From Martelella alba (lineage in GTDB: Bacteria; Pseudomonadota; Alphaproteobacteria; Rhizobiales; Rhizobiaceae), in assembly GCF_006516955.1 (NCBI RefSeq), contig NZ_VHLG01000002.1:558001-622000 (forward strand): DNA of 64,000 bases, given 5' to 3'. Of the stretch, positions 37,480 to 44,831 are shown one piece after another. A program made the position numbers and the translations under genes. Every line of letters begins with the position of its first letter. The stretch's first letter is position 1. Below the pieces are notes generated by a model. The model was not told the origin of the DNA, made no database searches, and was given only the letters and a program-made list of their open reading frames with translations.

Positions 37480-38873
37480 CGTCCAAATCCTGCTATCGCG
37501 AAGGGGTGGTGCCAACGGTCCTCATTCTCAAGCGTCTGCGCAAGTCCGAGAAGCCGCATTTCCGCGCCCGAAGGTGCCATCAATTGCAAGGGAAGCGGCA
37601 GGCCGTCATGATCAGCACCGACGGGCAGCGTCAGCGCGGCAAAGCCGGACATATTGGCAAGGGTCGCCAGCGGCGCGAAGGCCGCCATACGGGCAAAATG
37701 GGCTGCCGTATCGCCATGATCGGCCGGAAAGGCGCCGATGGGCCGTGGCGGGCCGGAAAGCATCGGCGACGCCAGAACATCAATGCCGTCAAACAGCGCC
37801 CAGCAATCCCGTGCGACAAAGGCGAGCCGATTGGTGATCTGCCAGACATCCGTGCCGGACATGGCAAGCCCGCGGGCGACAACCGCCTGTGTCAACGGCT
37901 CCAGTTTCGTGCAATCGAGGCCGAAGCGACGGGCATTTGTCGCAAGATTGATCGCGGCAATATCGCCGAACAGCGCGGCGCACTCTTCCGCCAGCGCCGA
38001 GACCCTGCCCCATTCCAGCGCAACAAGGCGATGGCCTTTGCGTTCAAGACTTTTCATCGCATCCAGCACGGCTGCGGCGCGTTCAGGTGTCGTTGGCGTC
38101 CTGTCGCCGGTCTCCGCCAGAACACCGATGGAAAACGTGCCTTCGGCTTTGCCGGGCCGCACATCCGGGAAAGGACCACGCGCATTGCCGCTGAGCGTCT
38201 CAAAGGCAAGAGCCGCATCGCGCACCGAGCGGCAGACGGCAAGCTCCGAGGCAATGCCGCCGAGATAATTGCCATAGGCCGGACCGGCCGGCATGGCGCC
38301 GCGACCGGGCTTCAGCCCGACCAGACCGCAGGCAGCGGCCGGAACGCGGATCGATCCGCCCGCATCGGTCGCATGGGCGATGGCGACAATGCCCGCGGCA
38401 ACGGCTGCAGCCGAACCACCGGAGGAGCCGCCGGGCGAAAGCCGGGGATCGAGCGGATTGCGGGCGCAGGGTCCGATCAGCGGCTCAGCGGCCAGCGACA
38501 GGCCAAATTCCGGCGAGGTGGCAAGGCCAAACATGCAAAAGCCCGCCGTGCGGAACCGGGCGGCGAGATCACTGTCGGCATCGGGATTGGGGGCCATGGC
38601 CTTTGATCCGGCGCGGAGCGGAAAGCCCTTGAAAGGGCCGCCGAGATCCTTGGCCACCAACGGCACGCCGCCAAAGGGCATGCGGCGCTTCTCATCCGCC
38701 GGAAAACTGTCGAACTGCGCCGCCGCGTCCAGCCCGGCAGCAGCATCAACTAGGCAGAGCGCACCAAGCGTCTCATGAGATTTCGCCGCGGCAAGTGACG
38801 TTTCCATCACCTGCCGCGCCGTCATTTCGCCTTTGCCGATGGCAGCGGCGAGCGCGGTCGCATCGGCCGTCAT
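37476..38873 (-). CDS. Amidase signature-family enzyme
   Basis: 465-residue hydrolase with the Ser-Ser-Lys triad: Lys in PLVAKDLGG, the Gly/Ser-rich block SPGGSSGGSAAAVAAG, and the nucleophile region DAGGSIRVPAAACGLVG. It cleaves a carboxamide; the substrate is unknown. It lies 8 bases behind the BMP binding-protein gene and overlaps the ATPase gene, so it is a fixed part of this transport operon and probably acts on the imported compound or its breakdown product. Confidence 0.9.
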   Translation of the reverse strand: MTADATALAAAIGKGEMTARQVMETSLAAAKSHETLGALCLVDAAAGLDAAAQFDSFPADEKRRMPFGGVPLVAKDLGGPFKGFPLRAGSKAMAPNPDADSDLAARFRTAGFCMFGLATSPEFGLSLAAEPLIGPCARNPLDPRLSPGGSSGGSAAAVAAGIVAIAHATDAGGSIRVPAAACGLVGLKPGRGAMPAGPAYGNYLGGIASELAVCRSVRDAALAFETLSGNARGPFPDVRPGKAEGTFSIGVLAETGDRTPTTPERAAAVLDAMKSLERKGHRLVALEWGRVSALAEECAALFGDIAAINLATNARRFGLDCTKLEPLTQAVVARGLAMSGTDVWQITNRLAFVARDCWALFDGIDVLASPMLSGPPRPIGAFPADHGDTAAHFARMAAFAPLATLANMSGFAALTLPVGADHDGLPLPLQLMAPSGAEMRLLGLAQTLENEDRWHHPFAIAGFGR

Positions 38874-38881
38874 GACGTTCC

Positions 38882-39868
38882 TTACTTCGGTTCGTCCATG
38901 TTGCGCGGCACTTCAAACGTGCCGTCGATGATTTCCTGGCGCTTGGCCAGCATGGCTTCTTCGGCTTCCTTCGGCGCCACACCCTCGACGAAAGCGATAT
39001 CGCTGCCGCCTTCCTTGAGCATGCCGAAAGCGGTGTAATCCTGACCGACGGCATTGCCGGCGGAAACATCGGCAAGCGCTGCATTCAGGATCGGGCGGAA
39101 GCCCCACAGCGCGTTGGCGAAGACCGTGTCGGGATAGCGCGGCGTATAGTCGATCAGCGAACCGACAGCCTTGATGCCACGTTCCTTGGCGGCATCAGCC
39201 GTGCCGATACGTTCGCCGAACAGGATATCCGCACCGGCATCGATCTGGGCGAGACCGGCTTCGCGGGCCTTGGGCGGATCGAAGAAGGTGCCGATAAAGG
39301 TGACGGAATGGGTCGCATCCGGATTGACCGCTTTCACGCCTTCGGCAAAGGCGTTGATCAGCATATTGACCTCCGGGATCGGCATGGCGCCGACCGAACC
39401 GACCTTGTTGGTCTTGGTCATCTTGCCCGCCAGCATGCCGGCGAGATAGGCGCCGTCATGGTTCCAGGTGCCGAAGACGCCGAAATTATCGCCTTCCGGG
39501 CCGCCCGACGAACCAAGCACGAAAGCGGTATCGGGATAGTCAGCTGCTACTTCGCGGGCTTCCGATTCCACCGCATAGGCCTCGCCGATGATCAGATCCA
39601 TGCCCTGTTCGGCATATTCGCGCATGGCGCGGGGATAATCGGTCCCCGAAACGCTTTCGGAAAACTGATAGTCGATCACGCCTTCGGCGGCGGCATCCAG
39701 CAGCGCCTGATGGATAACCGAGTTCCAGGCATTTTCGACCGGCGAAGCGTGAATGGCGGCAACTTTCAGCTTGTCCGCCGCCATCAGCTTCGGACCGGCG
39801 GCAACAGTTGCCATCACGGCGCTCGAGATCAGCAGCGAGCGACGTGTCAGCAGGATGGATTTCGACAT
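38882..39868 (-). CDS. BMP-family ABC importer binding protein
   Basis: 328-residue periplasmic binding protein of the BmpA/PnrA class, whose characterised members bind nucleosides or nucleobases. A Tat-like signal (TRRSLLISSAVMATVAAG) is present at residues 8-25. MDLIIGEAYAVESEA and FGVFGTWNHDGAYLAGMLAG are conserved. First gene of the operon that runs down to the deaminase and ligase genes. Confidence 0.92.
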   Translation of the reverse strand: MSKSILLTRRSLLISSAVMATVAAGPKLMAADKLKVAAIHASPVENAWNSVIHQALLDAAAEGVIDYQFSESVSGTDYPRAMREYAEQGMDLIIGEAYAVESEAREVAADYPDTAFVLGSSGGPEGDNFGVFGTWNHDGAYLAGMLAGKMTKTNKVGSVGAMPIPEVNMLINAFAEGVKAVNPDATHSVTFIGTFFDPPKAREAGLAQIDAGADILFGERIGTADAAKERGIKAVGSLIDYTPRYPDTVFANALWGFRPILNAALADVSAGNAVGQDYTAFGMLKEGGSDIAFVEGVAPKEAEEAMLAKRQEIIDGTFEVPRNMDEPK

Positions 39869-40362
39869 GGTTGGGACCCCTCTTTGACCAAATGGTTAAT
39901 ATTGTTATGAACTGCCCAAAGAAGTGTCAAGCCACGAAAGTGCTTATAAACCGGGCATATACATGACAGAATCTGCCCGCAAAAATCGCCATTCAACGGC
40001 AAAAGTCAAGCGCTATCATAAACTTGGCAATCGGCAAGTCTGGATGGATGAACACTGCTGCACCTGCGACTGCACAATACAAAAACCCGCGCATCTCTGC
40101 GCGGGTCCGTCTGCTGACAAAGCCATTCATATTGCATGTCTGAGGTGAATAGCCCCTCCCTCCGTCGTCATCCCCGTGCTTGGTCCACGGGGATCCAGTT
40201 TCATAAGGCATTGAACAGACGGGTTCTTCCGTCGCGCGGACGTGTTGGCTGGATGCCTGTGACAAGCACAGGCATGACGTCAGAAAAAGGTGGCGAGGTT
40301 TGTCAGCAGTCTGACCCGCACATCGCTGCACGGGCCTTCACATTTCCGATCCGGGGAAAACC
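39869..40362. other. Intergenic region with promoter of the BMP operon and repeat copy B
   Basis: The stretch 39885-39930 is AT-rich and probably holds the promoter of the binding-protein operon; no operator was recognised. The rest is repeat copy B. Short frames here have no support. Confidence 0.5.
40081..40338. repeat. Dispersed intergenic repeat, copy B
   Basis: About 258 bases, matching copy A at 22594-22855. The left end is a hairpin ACCCGCGC (40085-40092) / GCGCGGGT (40099-40106) that on the minus strand runs into TTTTT and probably ends the aminotransferase transcript. GTCTGCTGACAAA at the left and TTTGTCAGCAGTCTG at the right form terminal inverted repeats. The central blocks CATCCCCGTGCTTGG, GGGGATCCAG and GGCTGGATGCCTGTGACAAG match copy A. 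Confidence 0.8.
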
Positions 40363-41220
40363 TCAGATCGCGCCAGCGCGGCGATTTTCGATATAGAGTT
40401 CGCGCAGCTTCAGCGACAGGGCACCGGGCTTGCCGTCGCCGACGGGCTGGCCGTCAATGGCGATGACCGGTGTGACGAAATTGGAAGCGGAGGTATAAAA
40501 GGCCTCCTTGGCGGCCTTGGCCTCTTCGACCGTGAAGGCGCGCTCCTCAACCTTGACACCGTTTCGGGCAGCAATTTCCAGCGCCGAGGCACGGGTGATG
40601 CCGGGCAGGATTGCATGGCTCAGCGGCCGGGTGACGACGATATCATCCGCCGTGACGATATAGGCGGTGGCGGAAGACTGTTCGGTGATATAGCCGTCGC
40701 GCACCAGCCAGGCATCGTCAGCGCCCTTCTCATGGGCTTCCATCTTGGCAAGGCTCGGATAAAGCAGCTGCGTCGTCTTGATGTCGCAGCGACCCCAGCG
40801 CAGATCCTCGACCGTGGCAACCGTGATCCCCTTCTTGCCGGTCGGCGTGTCGATGACATTCTTCTTCTGGGTGAACATCAGGAAGGTCGGCGTGGTCTTG
40901 TTGTCGAACATGAAATCGCGGTCACCGGCATTGCCGCGCGAGACCTGAAGATAGATCAGGCCCTGTTCGATATTGTTGCGCGTGACGATTTCGCGATGCA
41001 GCGCCAGCAGCTCCTCTTCGGAAACCGGCATCTTCATGTCGATGGCAGCGGTGGAGCGCTTCAGCCGCGCCGAATGGCCGGCATAGTCCAGAAGTTTGCC
41101 ATCCAGCACGCAGGTGACTTCGTAAATGGCATCGGCAAACAGATAGCCGCGATCGAAAATCGAAACCTTGGCTTCTTCTTCCGGCAGCCACTCACCGTTC
41201 AGATAGACGATACGGCTCAT
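40363..41220 (-). CDS. dat: D-amino-acid aminotransferase
   Basis: 285-residue class IV PLP aminotransferase that interconverts D-amino acids and 2-oxo acids. The Schiff-base Lys lies in RCDIKTTQLLYP. FDRGYLFADAIYEV at the start and GYITEQSSATAYIV are family signatures, and LPGITRASALEIA binds the PLP phosphate. No partner gene is adjacent. D-Ala and D-Glu are the usual substrates. Confidence 0.88.
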   Translation of the reverse strand: MSRIVYLNGEWLPEEEAKVSIFDRGYLFADAIYEVTCVLDGKLLDYAGHSARLKRSTAAIDMKMPVSEEELLALHREIVTRNNIEQGLIYLQVSRGNAGDRDFMFDNKTTPTFLMFTQKKNVIDTPTGKKGITVATVEDLRWGRCDIKTTQLLYPSLAKMEAHEKGADDAWLVRDGYITEQSSATAYIVTADDIVVTRPLSHAILPGITRASALEIAARNGVKVEERAFTVEEAKAAKEAFYTSASNFVTPVIAIDGQPVGDGKPGALSLKLRELYIENRRAGAI

Positions 41221-41420
41221 TCTTCTCTCCAGTTTTTCTCATGACACGGATGCGCGGCGGACGGAAACCATTCCGCGTGTTTCTGCGAACCGCCAGTGGC
41301 GCCTGTCCCGTTCCTCAATCGCACATACAGCCAAAAAGAATTCGATTCAAGACGACATTCTTAGCGGAATCTTGCGCTATTATCTTTTTTTGTCGCAAGA
41401 TAGACGATTATTGGTCCAGT

Positions 41421-42116
41421 TTAGGCGGAATTGAGCCGTTTGAACACATGAATCATTAAAGCGGCGGCAAAAAGTGGCGTCGCCAGATTGACGATCGGGA
41501 TCGCAACGAAGCAGGCAATCACCAGCCCGGCGAAGAAAACCCGCCAGGCATGTTTGCGCCGGAAGGCCCTTGCTGCCTCCACGCCCAGAAAGCGCATGGC
41601 GGCAAATTCGAAAAATTCCCGGCCAAGCAGGTAACCATTGACGACGAAGAAGGCGACGAGATTGACCCCCGGCACCAGCAACAGGACGAGCGCGATAAGG
41701 TTGCCGAGAATGACGATGCCGAGAAATTTCAGCGACGCGGCAAGCGCCTGAAACACCGGCATGGCGTGTCCCGGCGGGTCGTCGGGATAGTTGATCTTCT
41801 CGATATGCTCGGCCGCATCATCGAGAAAGATACCGGCGACAAAGGCGGAGACCGGCGACATCAGCATGGCGAGCGTCAGCGCCAGCCCGACACCGGCAAA
41901 AAACAGCAGCACGAAGGAGATCCATCCCGCCCAGTCCGGCATGGTTGGAAAGAGATGCGCCAGAAACGGGAAGGCCAGCCACATGAACAGCGCGCGGACG
42001 GCAAACCAGAGCGCGATCAGGCAGATCAGCGACAGGCCGAGCACCTTCCACAAAATGCCGCGCAGTTTCGGGTCAATCAGATCGGCACCGGCCCGGCGCG
42101 CGGCTTCTATCAGCAT
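41421..42116 (-). CDS. EI24-domain (CysZ-like) membrane protein
   Basis: 231 residues, mostly hydrophobic, with four or more membrane segments. LLVPGVNLVAFFVVNGYLLGREFFEFAAMR resembles the conserved core of EI24/CysZ proteins, in which NGYLLGREFFE is the hallmark. CysZ relatives take up sulfate; that role is possible but not shown by context. The ATG at 42116 has GGAG 10 bases upstream. Confidence 0.82.
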   Translation of the reverse strand: MLIEAARRAGADLIDPKLRGILWKVLGLSLICLIALWFAVRALFMWLAFPFLAHLFPTMPDWAGWISFVLLFFAGVGLALTLAMLMSPVSAFVAGIFLDDAAEHIEKINYPDDPPGHAMPVFQALAASLKFLGIVILGNLIALVLLLVPGVNLVAFFVVNGYLLGREFFEFAAMRFLGVEAARAFRRKHAWRVFFAGLVIACFVAIPIVNLATPLFAAALMIHVFKRLNSA

Positions 42117-42211
42117 GTCTGGCAATCTCCTTGATCAGGGCCAGAACCTGATTTGGGCAGTTGACGGGCGGCGCGCAAGCCCTCCGCGCAAACGAAAGGC
42201 CGCAGGAAACC

Positions 42212-43144
42212 TCAGGCCGCCAGTGTCGTACCGTAGGTGATACCCTTTTCCTTCAGCCAGCGGCGATAGGCGATCGACGTCGCATCGGCGCGTGTCGGGA
42301 TTTCCGCGCGCGGCTCCATCGGCAGCAGCACCGGACGCTGGTTTTCCAGAATGATGCGATCCTGCAGGAAAATCTCCTGCTGAAACTGGATCATCGCCGC
42401 GTCGCTGGCCTGATCATCGATCATGTAGAGGCCGGGATGGGCGCGGCAGAGATCCGGCGCCAGCGGCTGCACGAAAAGCGCAATCACATCGAAACGATTG
42501 GCGGCGCCGGGACAGGTCTTGTAGAGCAGCGTGTTGAACGGCGCCATGACACGATAGCTATAGTCGACATCGACAGCGCCTTCCGCCGAAAGCGCGGCAC
42601 GCGGCTGCTTGAAGGTGCAGTCCGTTGCCCAGACCTCATCGACATCGCGGCGGATCTCGACCTTGTAGCTCTTGACCTCGGTATGCGGCTCGGCACCGAG
42701 AATATCGGTATGGACAAACGGAAAATGAGCCAGATCGAGAAAATTCTCGACAATCCTGAGCCCCGAGGCGCGCACGGTGATCGCCCCGCAGGTGATCACC
42801 CGGCGGTCAGGCTCGGCAATTTCCGGCAGATCGAAAAGATCACGGGCCGGTTCGCCCGGCGTGGTCCAGACAAAGCCATAGCGGCGGATCACCGGCAGAA
42901 CCGAACCGCCTTCAGCCCGGCTGACGCCGATGACATCGCCGCGCCGTGTCAGGGTGAGCGGCACACCCAGCAAAACGGTCCGCGTCTCACCTTCGGCAAG
43001 ATCGCTCTCGGCCGAGACCACATACCATTGATCCAGCGCTGCCTTTTCCACCATCTGTTCGCCCCGTCTTTCGTTTATCCGGCCAATCCTGGCCAGATAA
43101 TCTTGGGAAGTTTTTACGCGCAAGTCCAGTGGCTTGACATTCAT
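42212..43144 (-). CDS. Rieske-type oxygenase catalytic protein lacking the Rieske cluster domain
   Basis: 310 residues from the ATG at 43144 (an ATG at 43054 is an alternative). The mononuclear iron site is present: NFLDLAHFPFVH with Asp137, His140 and His145. The late block FLQDRIILENQRPVLLP is typical of the oxygenase alpha subunit. The N-terminal part keeps the outer strands of a Rieske domain (LDQWYVVSAESDL, then VIRRYGFVWTTPGEP), but the whole CxH...CxxH segment between them is missing. It therefore needs electrons from a separate Rieske protein. A candidate is encoded by the divergent operon, 43472-44140. NdmC in caffeine degradation is a known Rieske-less example. Substrate unknown. 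Confidence 0.85.
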   Translation of the reverse strand: MNVKPLDLRVKTSQDYLARIGRINERRGEQMVEKAALDQWYVVSAESDLAEGETRTVLLGVPLTLTRRGDVIGVSRAEGGSVLPVIRRYGFVWTTPGEPARDLFDLPEIAEPDRRVITCGAITVRASGLRIVENFLDLAHFPFVHTDILGAEPHTEVKSYKVEIRRDVDEVWATDCTFKQPRAALSAEGAVDVDYSYRVMAPFNTLLYKTCPGAANRFDVIALFVQPLAPDLCRAHPGLYMIDDQASDAAMIQFQQEIFLQDRIILENQRPVLLPMEPRAEIPTRADATSIAYRRWLKEKGITYGTTLAA

Positions 43145-43188
43145 CAGCCAGCGCCTTCCGATAGCGCCAATCACAAGAGGCCGCGAAC

Positions 43189-43434
43189 TTGACCGACAAT
43201 GCCACGAAAACAACCTTCCGCTTCTCCGGCAGGCTCAGCCCGCAAAGCTTTCGCGCGCTTGCCGAAAACCGCGCCGCCCGGCTGGCGCTTCAGATCGATA
43301 TTCTGACGCTTGATGAAAGGGCGGCCGAAATTCGGGTACATGGCCCGGAAGCGCTCATCGGCGCTTTCGAAATGGCCTTGTCACTCGGCCCCTATGATTG
43401 CATGATTCTCGACATCGCCACATCTCCGGCCTGA
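43189..43434 (+). CDS. Acylphosphatase-like small protein
   Basis: 81 residues from a TTG start with AAGAGG 8 bases upstream. The sequence follows the acylphosphatase pattern: FRFSGRLSPQSFR at the phosphate loop with Arg22, LQIDILTLDERAAEI, GPEALIGAFEMALSLGP. The catalytic Asn position (N-x2-DG in active enzymes) appears as T-x2-ER, so hydrolysis is doubtful. It precedes the Rieske gene by 37 bases in the same operon. A structural or regulatory job in the oxygenase complex is a guess. Confidence 0.6.
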   Translation: MTDNATKTTFRFSGRLSPQSFRALAENRAARLALQIDILTLDERAAEIRVHGPEALIGAFEMALSLGPYDCMILDIATSPA

Positions 43435-43471
43435 TCCGGCCGAAACTGACCCCGAAAGGCATCAATTCATC

Positions 43472-44140
43472 ATGGCAGCGACCTGGTATCCGGTAGCGCT
43501 CGCAGAAACGCTTGAAAACGGCAGCTCCGCCGGCACCCGCATCCGGGGCAGGGAAATCGCCATCTGGCGTGACAATGAAGGCACGGCCCATGCCTGGGAG
43601 GACCGCTGTCCCCATCGCGGTGTGCGCCTGTCGCTCGGCTTCGTGCGCGGCAATCACATTGCCTGCCTCTATCATGGCTGGGAATATGCCAGCGACGGCC
43701 AGTGCCGCTATATTCCCGCCCATCCCGAACTTGAGGTGCCGAAAACCATCCGCGTGCCGCGTTATAGCGTCGCAGACCATGCCGGCATCATCTGGACGAC
43801 CGGCCATGAAGATGGCGATGTGGCGACACTGCCGGATGTTTGCGGGCCGGTAAGTCCGGTGCGCTCGCTCTATGTTGATGCATCACCTGAAAAGATCCTG
43901 GCCTGCCTGAAAAACGCCGATGCAACGGCAAGCGGCGCACCAGATGCAACAGTCTGGCGCGCGACCATCGGCAAAACGTCGCTTTTCATCGCGGTTCAGC
44001 CTTTCGACGATAAAATCACGGCGCTGCATATAATCATCGCCGCCGCAGCCGATGTGAAATTGCGCCTTGATGCCGCGCGCTTTGCCGAAAGCTTACGCCT
44101 TGCCGCCGAAACGGCCCCCGTTGCGGAGGCTGAACAATGA
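43472..44140 (+). CDS. Stand-alone Rieske [2Fe-2S] protein
   Basis: 222 residues. The Rieske ligands are all present: Cys46 and His48 in DRCPHRGVRL, Cys65 and His68 in ACLYHGWEY. The domain runs from residue 4 to about 108 and resembles the N-terminal half of ring-hydroxylating oxygenases (RYIPAHPELEVPKTIRV, HAGIIWTTG). The oxygenase iron site is absent; instead there is a 110-residue C-terminal part without recognised motifs. It overlaps the GST-like gene by 4 bases. It is inferred to supply electrons to the Rieske-less oxygenase encoded across the divergent promoter. Confidence 0.88.
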   Translation: MAATWYPVALAETLENGSSAGTRIRGREIAIWRDNEGTAHAWEDRCPHRGVRLSLGFVRGNHIACLYHGWEYASDGQCRYIPAHPELEVPKTIRVPRYSVADHAGIIWTTGHEDGDVATLPDVCGPVSPVRSLYVDASPEKILACLKNADATASGAPDATVWRATIGKTSLFIAVQPFDDKITALHIIIAAAADVKLRLDAARFAESLRLAAETAPVAEAEQ

Positions 44141-44775
44141 GCAAACTTGTTCTCTATGACCATGCGCTGGATGAAAACTGCTATCGCCTGCGCCTTTTCA
44201 TGGCGCTCGCCGGAATCCCTTACGAGACAGTGGCGATCGATTCCGTGCCCGGCAACGCCCATCAATCCGCAGAAATGCGCGCCCTGTCGCCCGCCGCAAT
44301 CCTGCCGGTACTGAGTGATGACGGCAAGGCCTATCCCGGCGTGATCGGCCCTCTCATCCATCTTGCCAGACTTGCCGCCAAGACACCGGATGGCAGCCCG
44401 TGGCGGCCCGAAGCCGAAGCCCCTGAAATCGCCGGATGGCTGGAATTTTCCGTCACCACGCTGAAGGCTGCAGTGGATGCCCGTTTCGAAGCCTTGTTCT
44501 CACCGACCGGCGGCCCGTCGGATGATCTGCGCCAGGCGGCACGCGAAGCACTGCGTATCATGGATGACCACATGACACGCCGTCAGATCGAAGGCTCTGA
44601 ATGGTTTGTCGGCATGACGCCAAGCCTTGCCGATGTCGCACTGTTCCCGAGCTTCGGCCTGTCGCGCGATTTCGGCGTCGATCACGATGAATTTCCGGCC
44701 TTGAGACGCTGGTATCGCCGCTTCCGCGCCCTGCCCGGCTTCATCACCATGTCCGGCATTCCCGACTATCACTGA
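44137..44775 (+). CDS. Glutathione S-transferase-like protein of the Rieske operon
   Basis: 212 residues with the GST fold: an N-terminal thioredoxin-like domain (LVLYDHALDENCYRLRLFMAL, then SPAAILPVL) and a C-terminal helical domain with SLADVALFPSF. Translation is coupled to the Rieske gene by an ATGA overlap. In the caffeine N7-demethylase NdmCDE, the GST-like NdmE is a structural partner of the Rieske-less oxygenase and the Rieske reductase. A similar scaffold role is inferred here. A true transferase is the alternative. Confidence 0.85.
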   Translation: MSKLVLYDHALDENCYRLRLFMALAGIPYETVAIDSVPGNAHQSAEMRALSPAAILPVLSDDGKAYPGVIGPLIHLARLAAKTPDGSPWRPEAEAPEIAGWLEFSVTTLKAAVDARFEALFSPTGGPSDDLRQAAREALRIMDDHMTRRQIEGSEWFVGMTPSLADVALFPSFGLSRDFGVDHDEFPALRRWYRRFRALPGFITMSGIPDYH

Positions 44776-44780
44776 GGCGA

Positions 44781-44808
44781 AAAAGCCCGGCGCATTGGCC
44801 GGGCTTTT
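44781..44808. terminator. Bidirectional terminator
   Basis: Stem AAAAGCCCGGC (44781-44791) / GCCGGGCTTTT (44798-44808), with A and T runs on either side. It ends both the Rieske operon and the convergent malate synthase gene. Confidence 0.85.
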
Positions 44809-44831
44809 CACTGTCATTCCGCAGACACCGC

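Noticed and set aside
39924-40331. Short frames in the region between the BMP operon and the aminotransferase
   Set aside because: They lie inside repeat copy B or its border and lack RBS and similarity.
42212-43144. Reading the Rieske-less oxygenase as a decaying pseudogene
   Set aside because: The frame is intact, the iron-binding residues and the C-terminal block are kept, and partner genes are adjacent.
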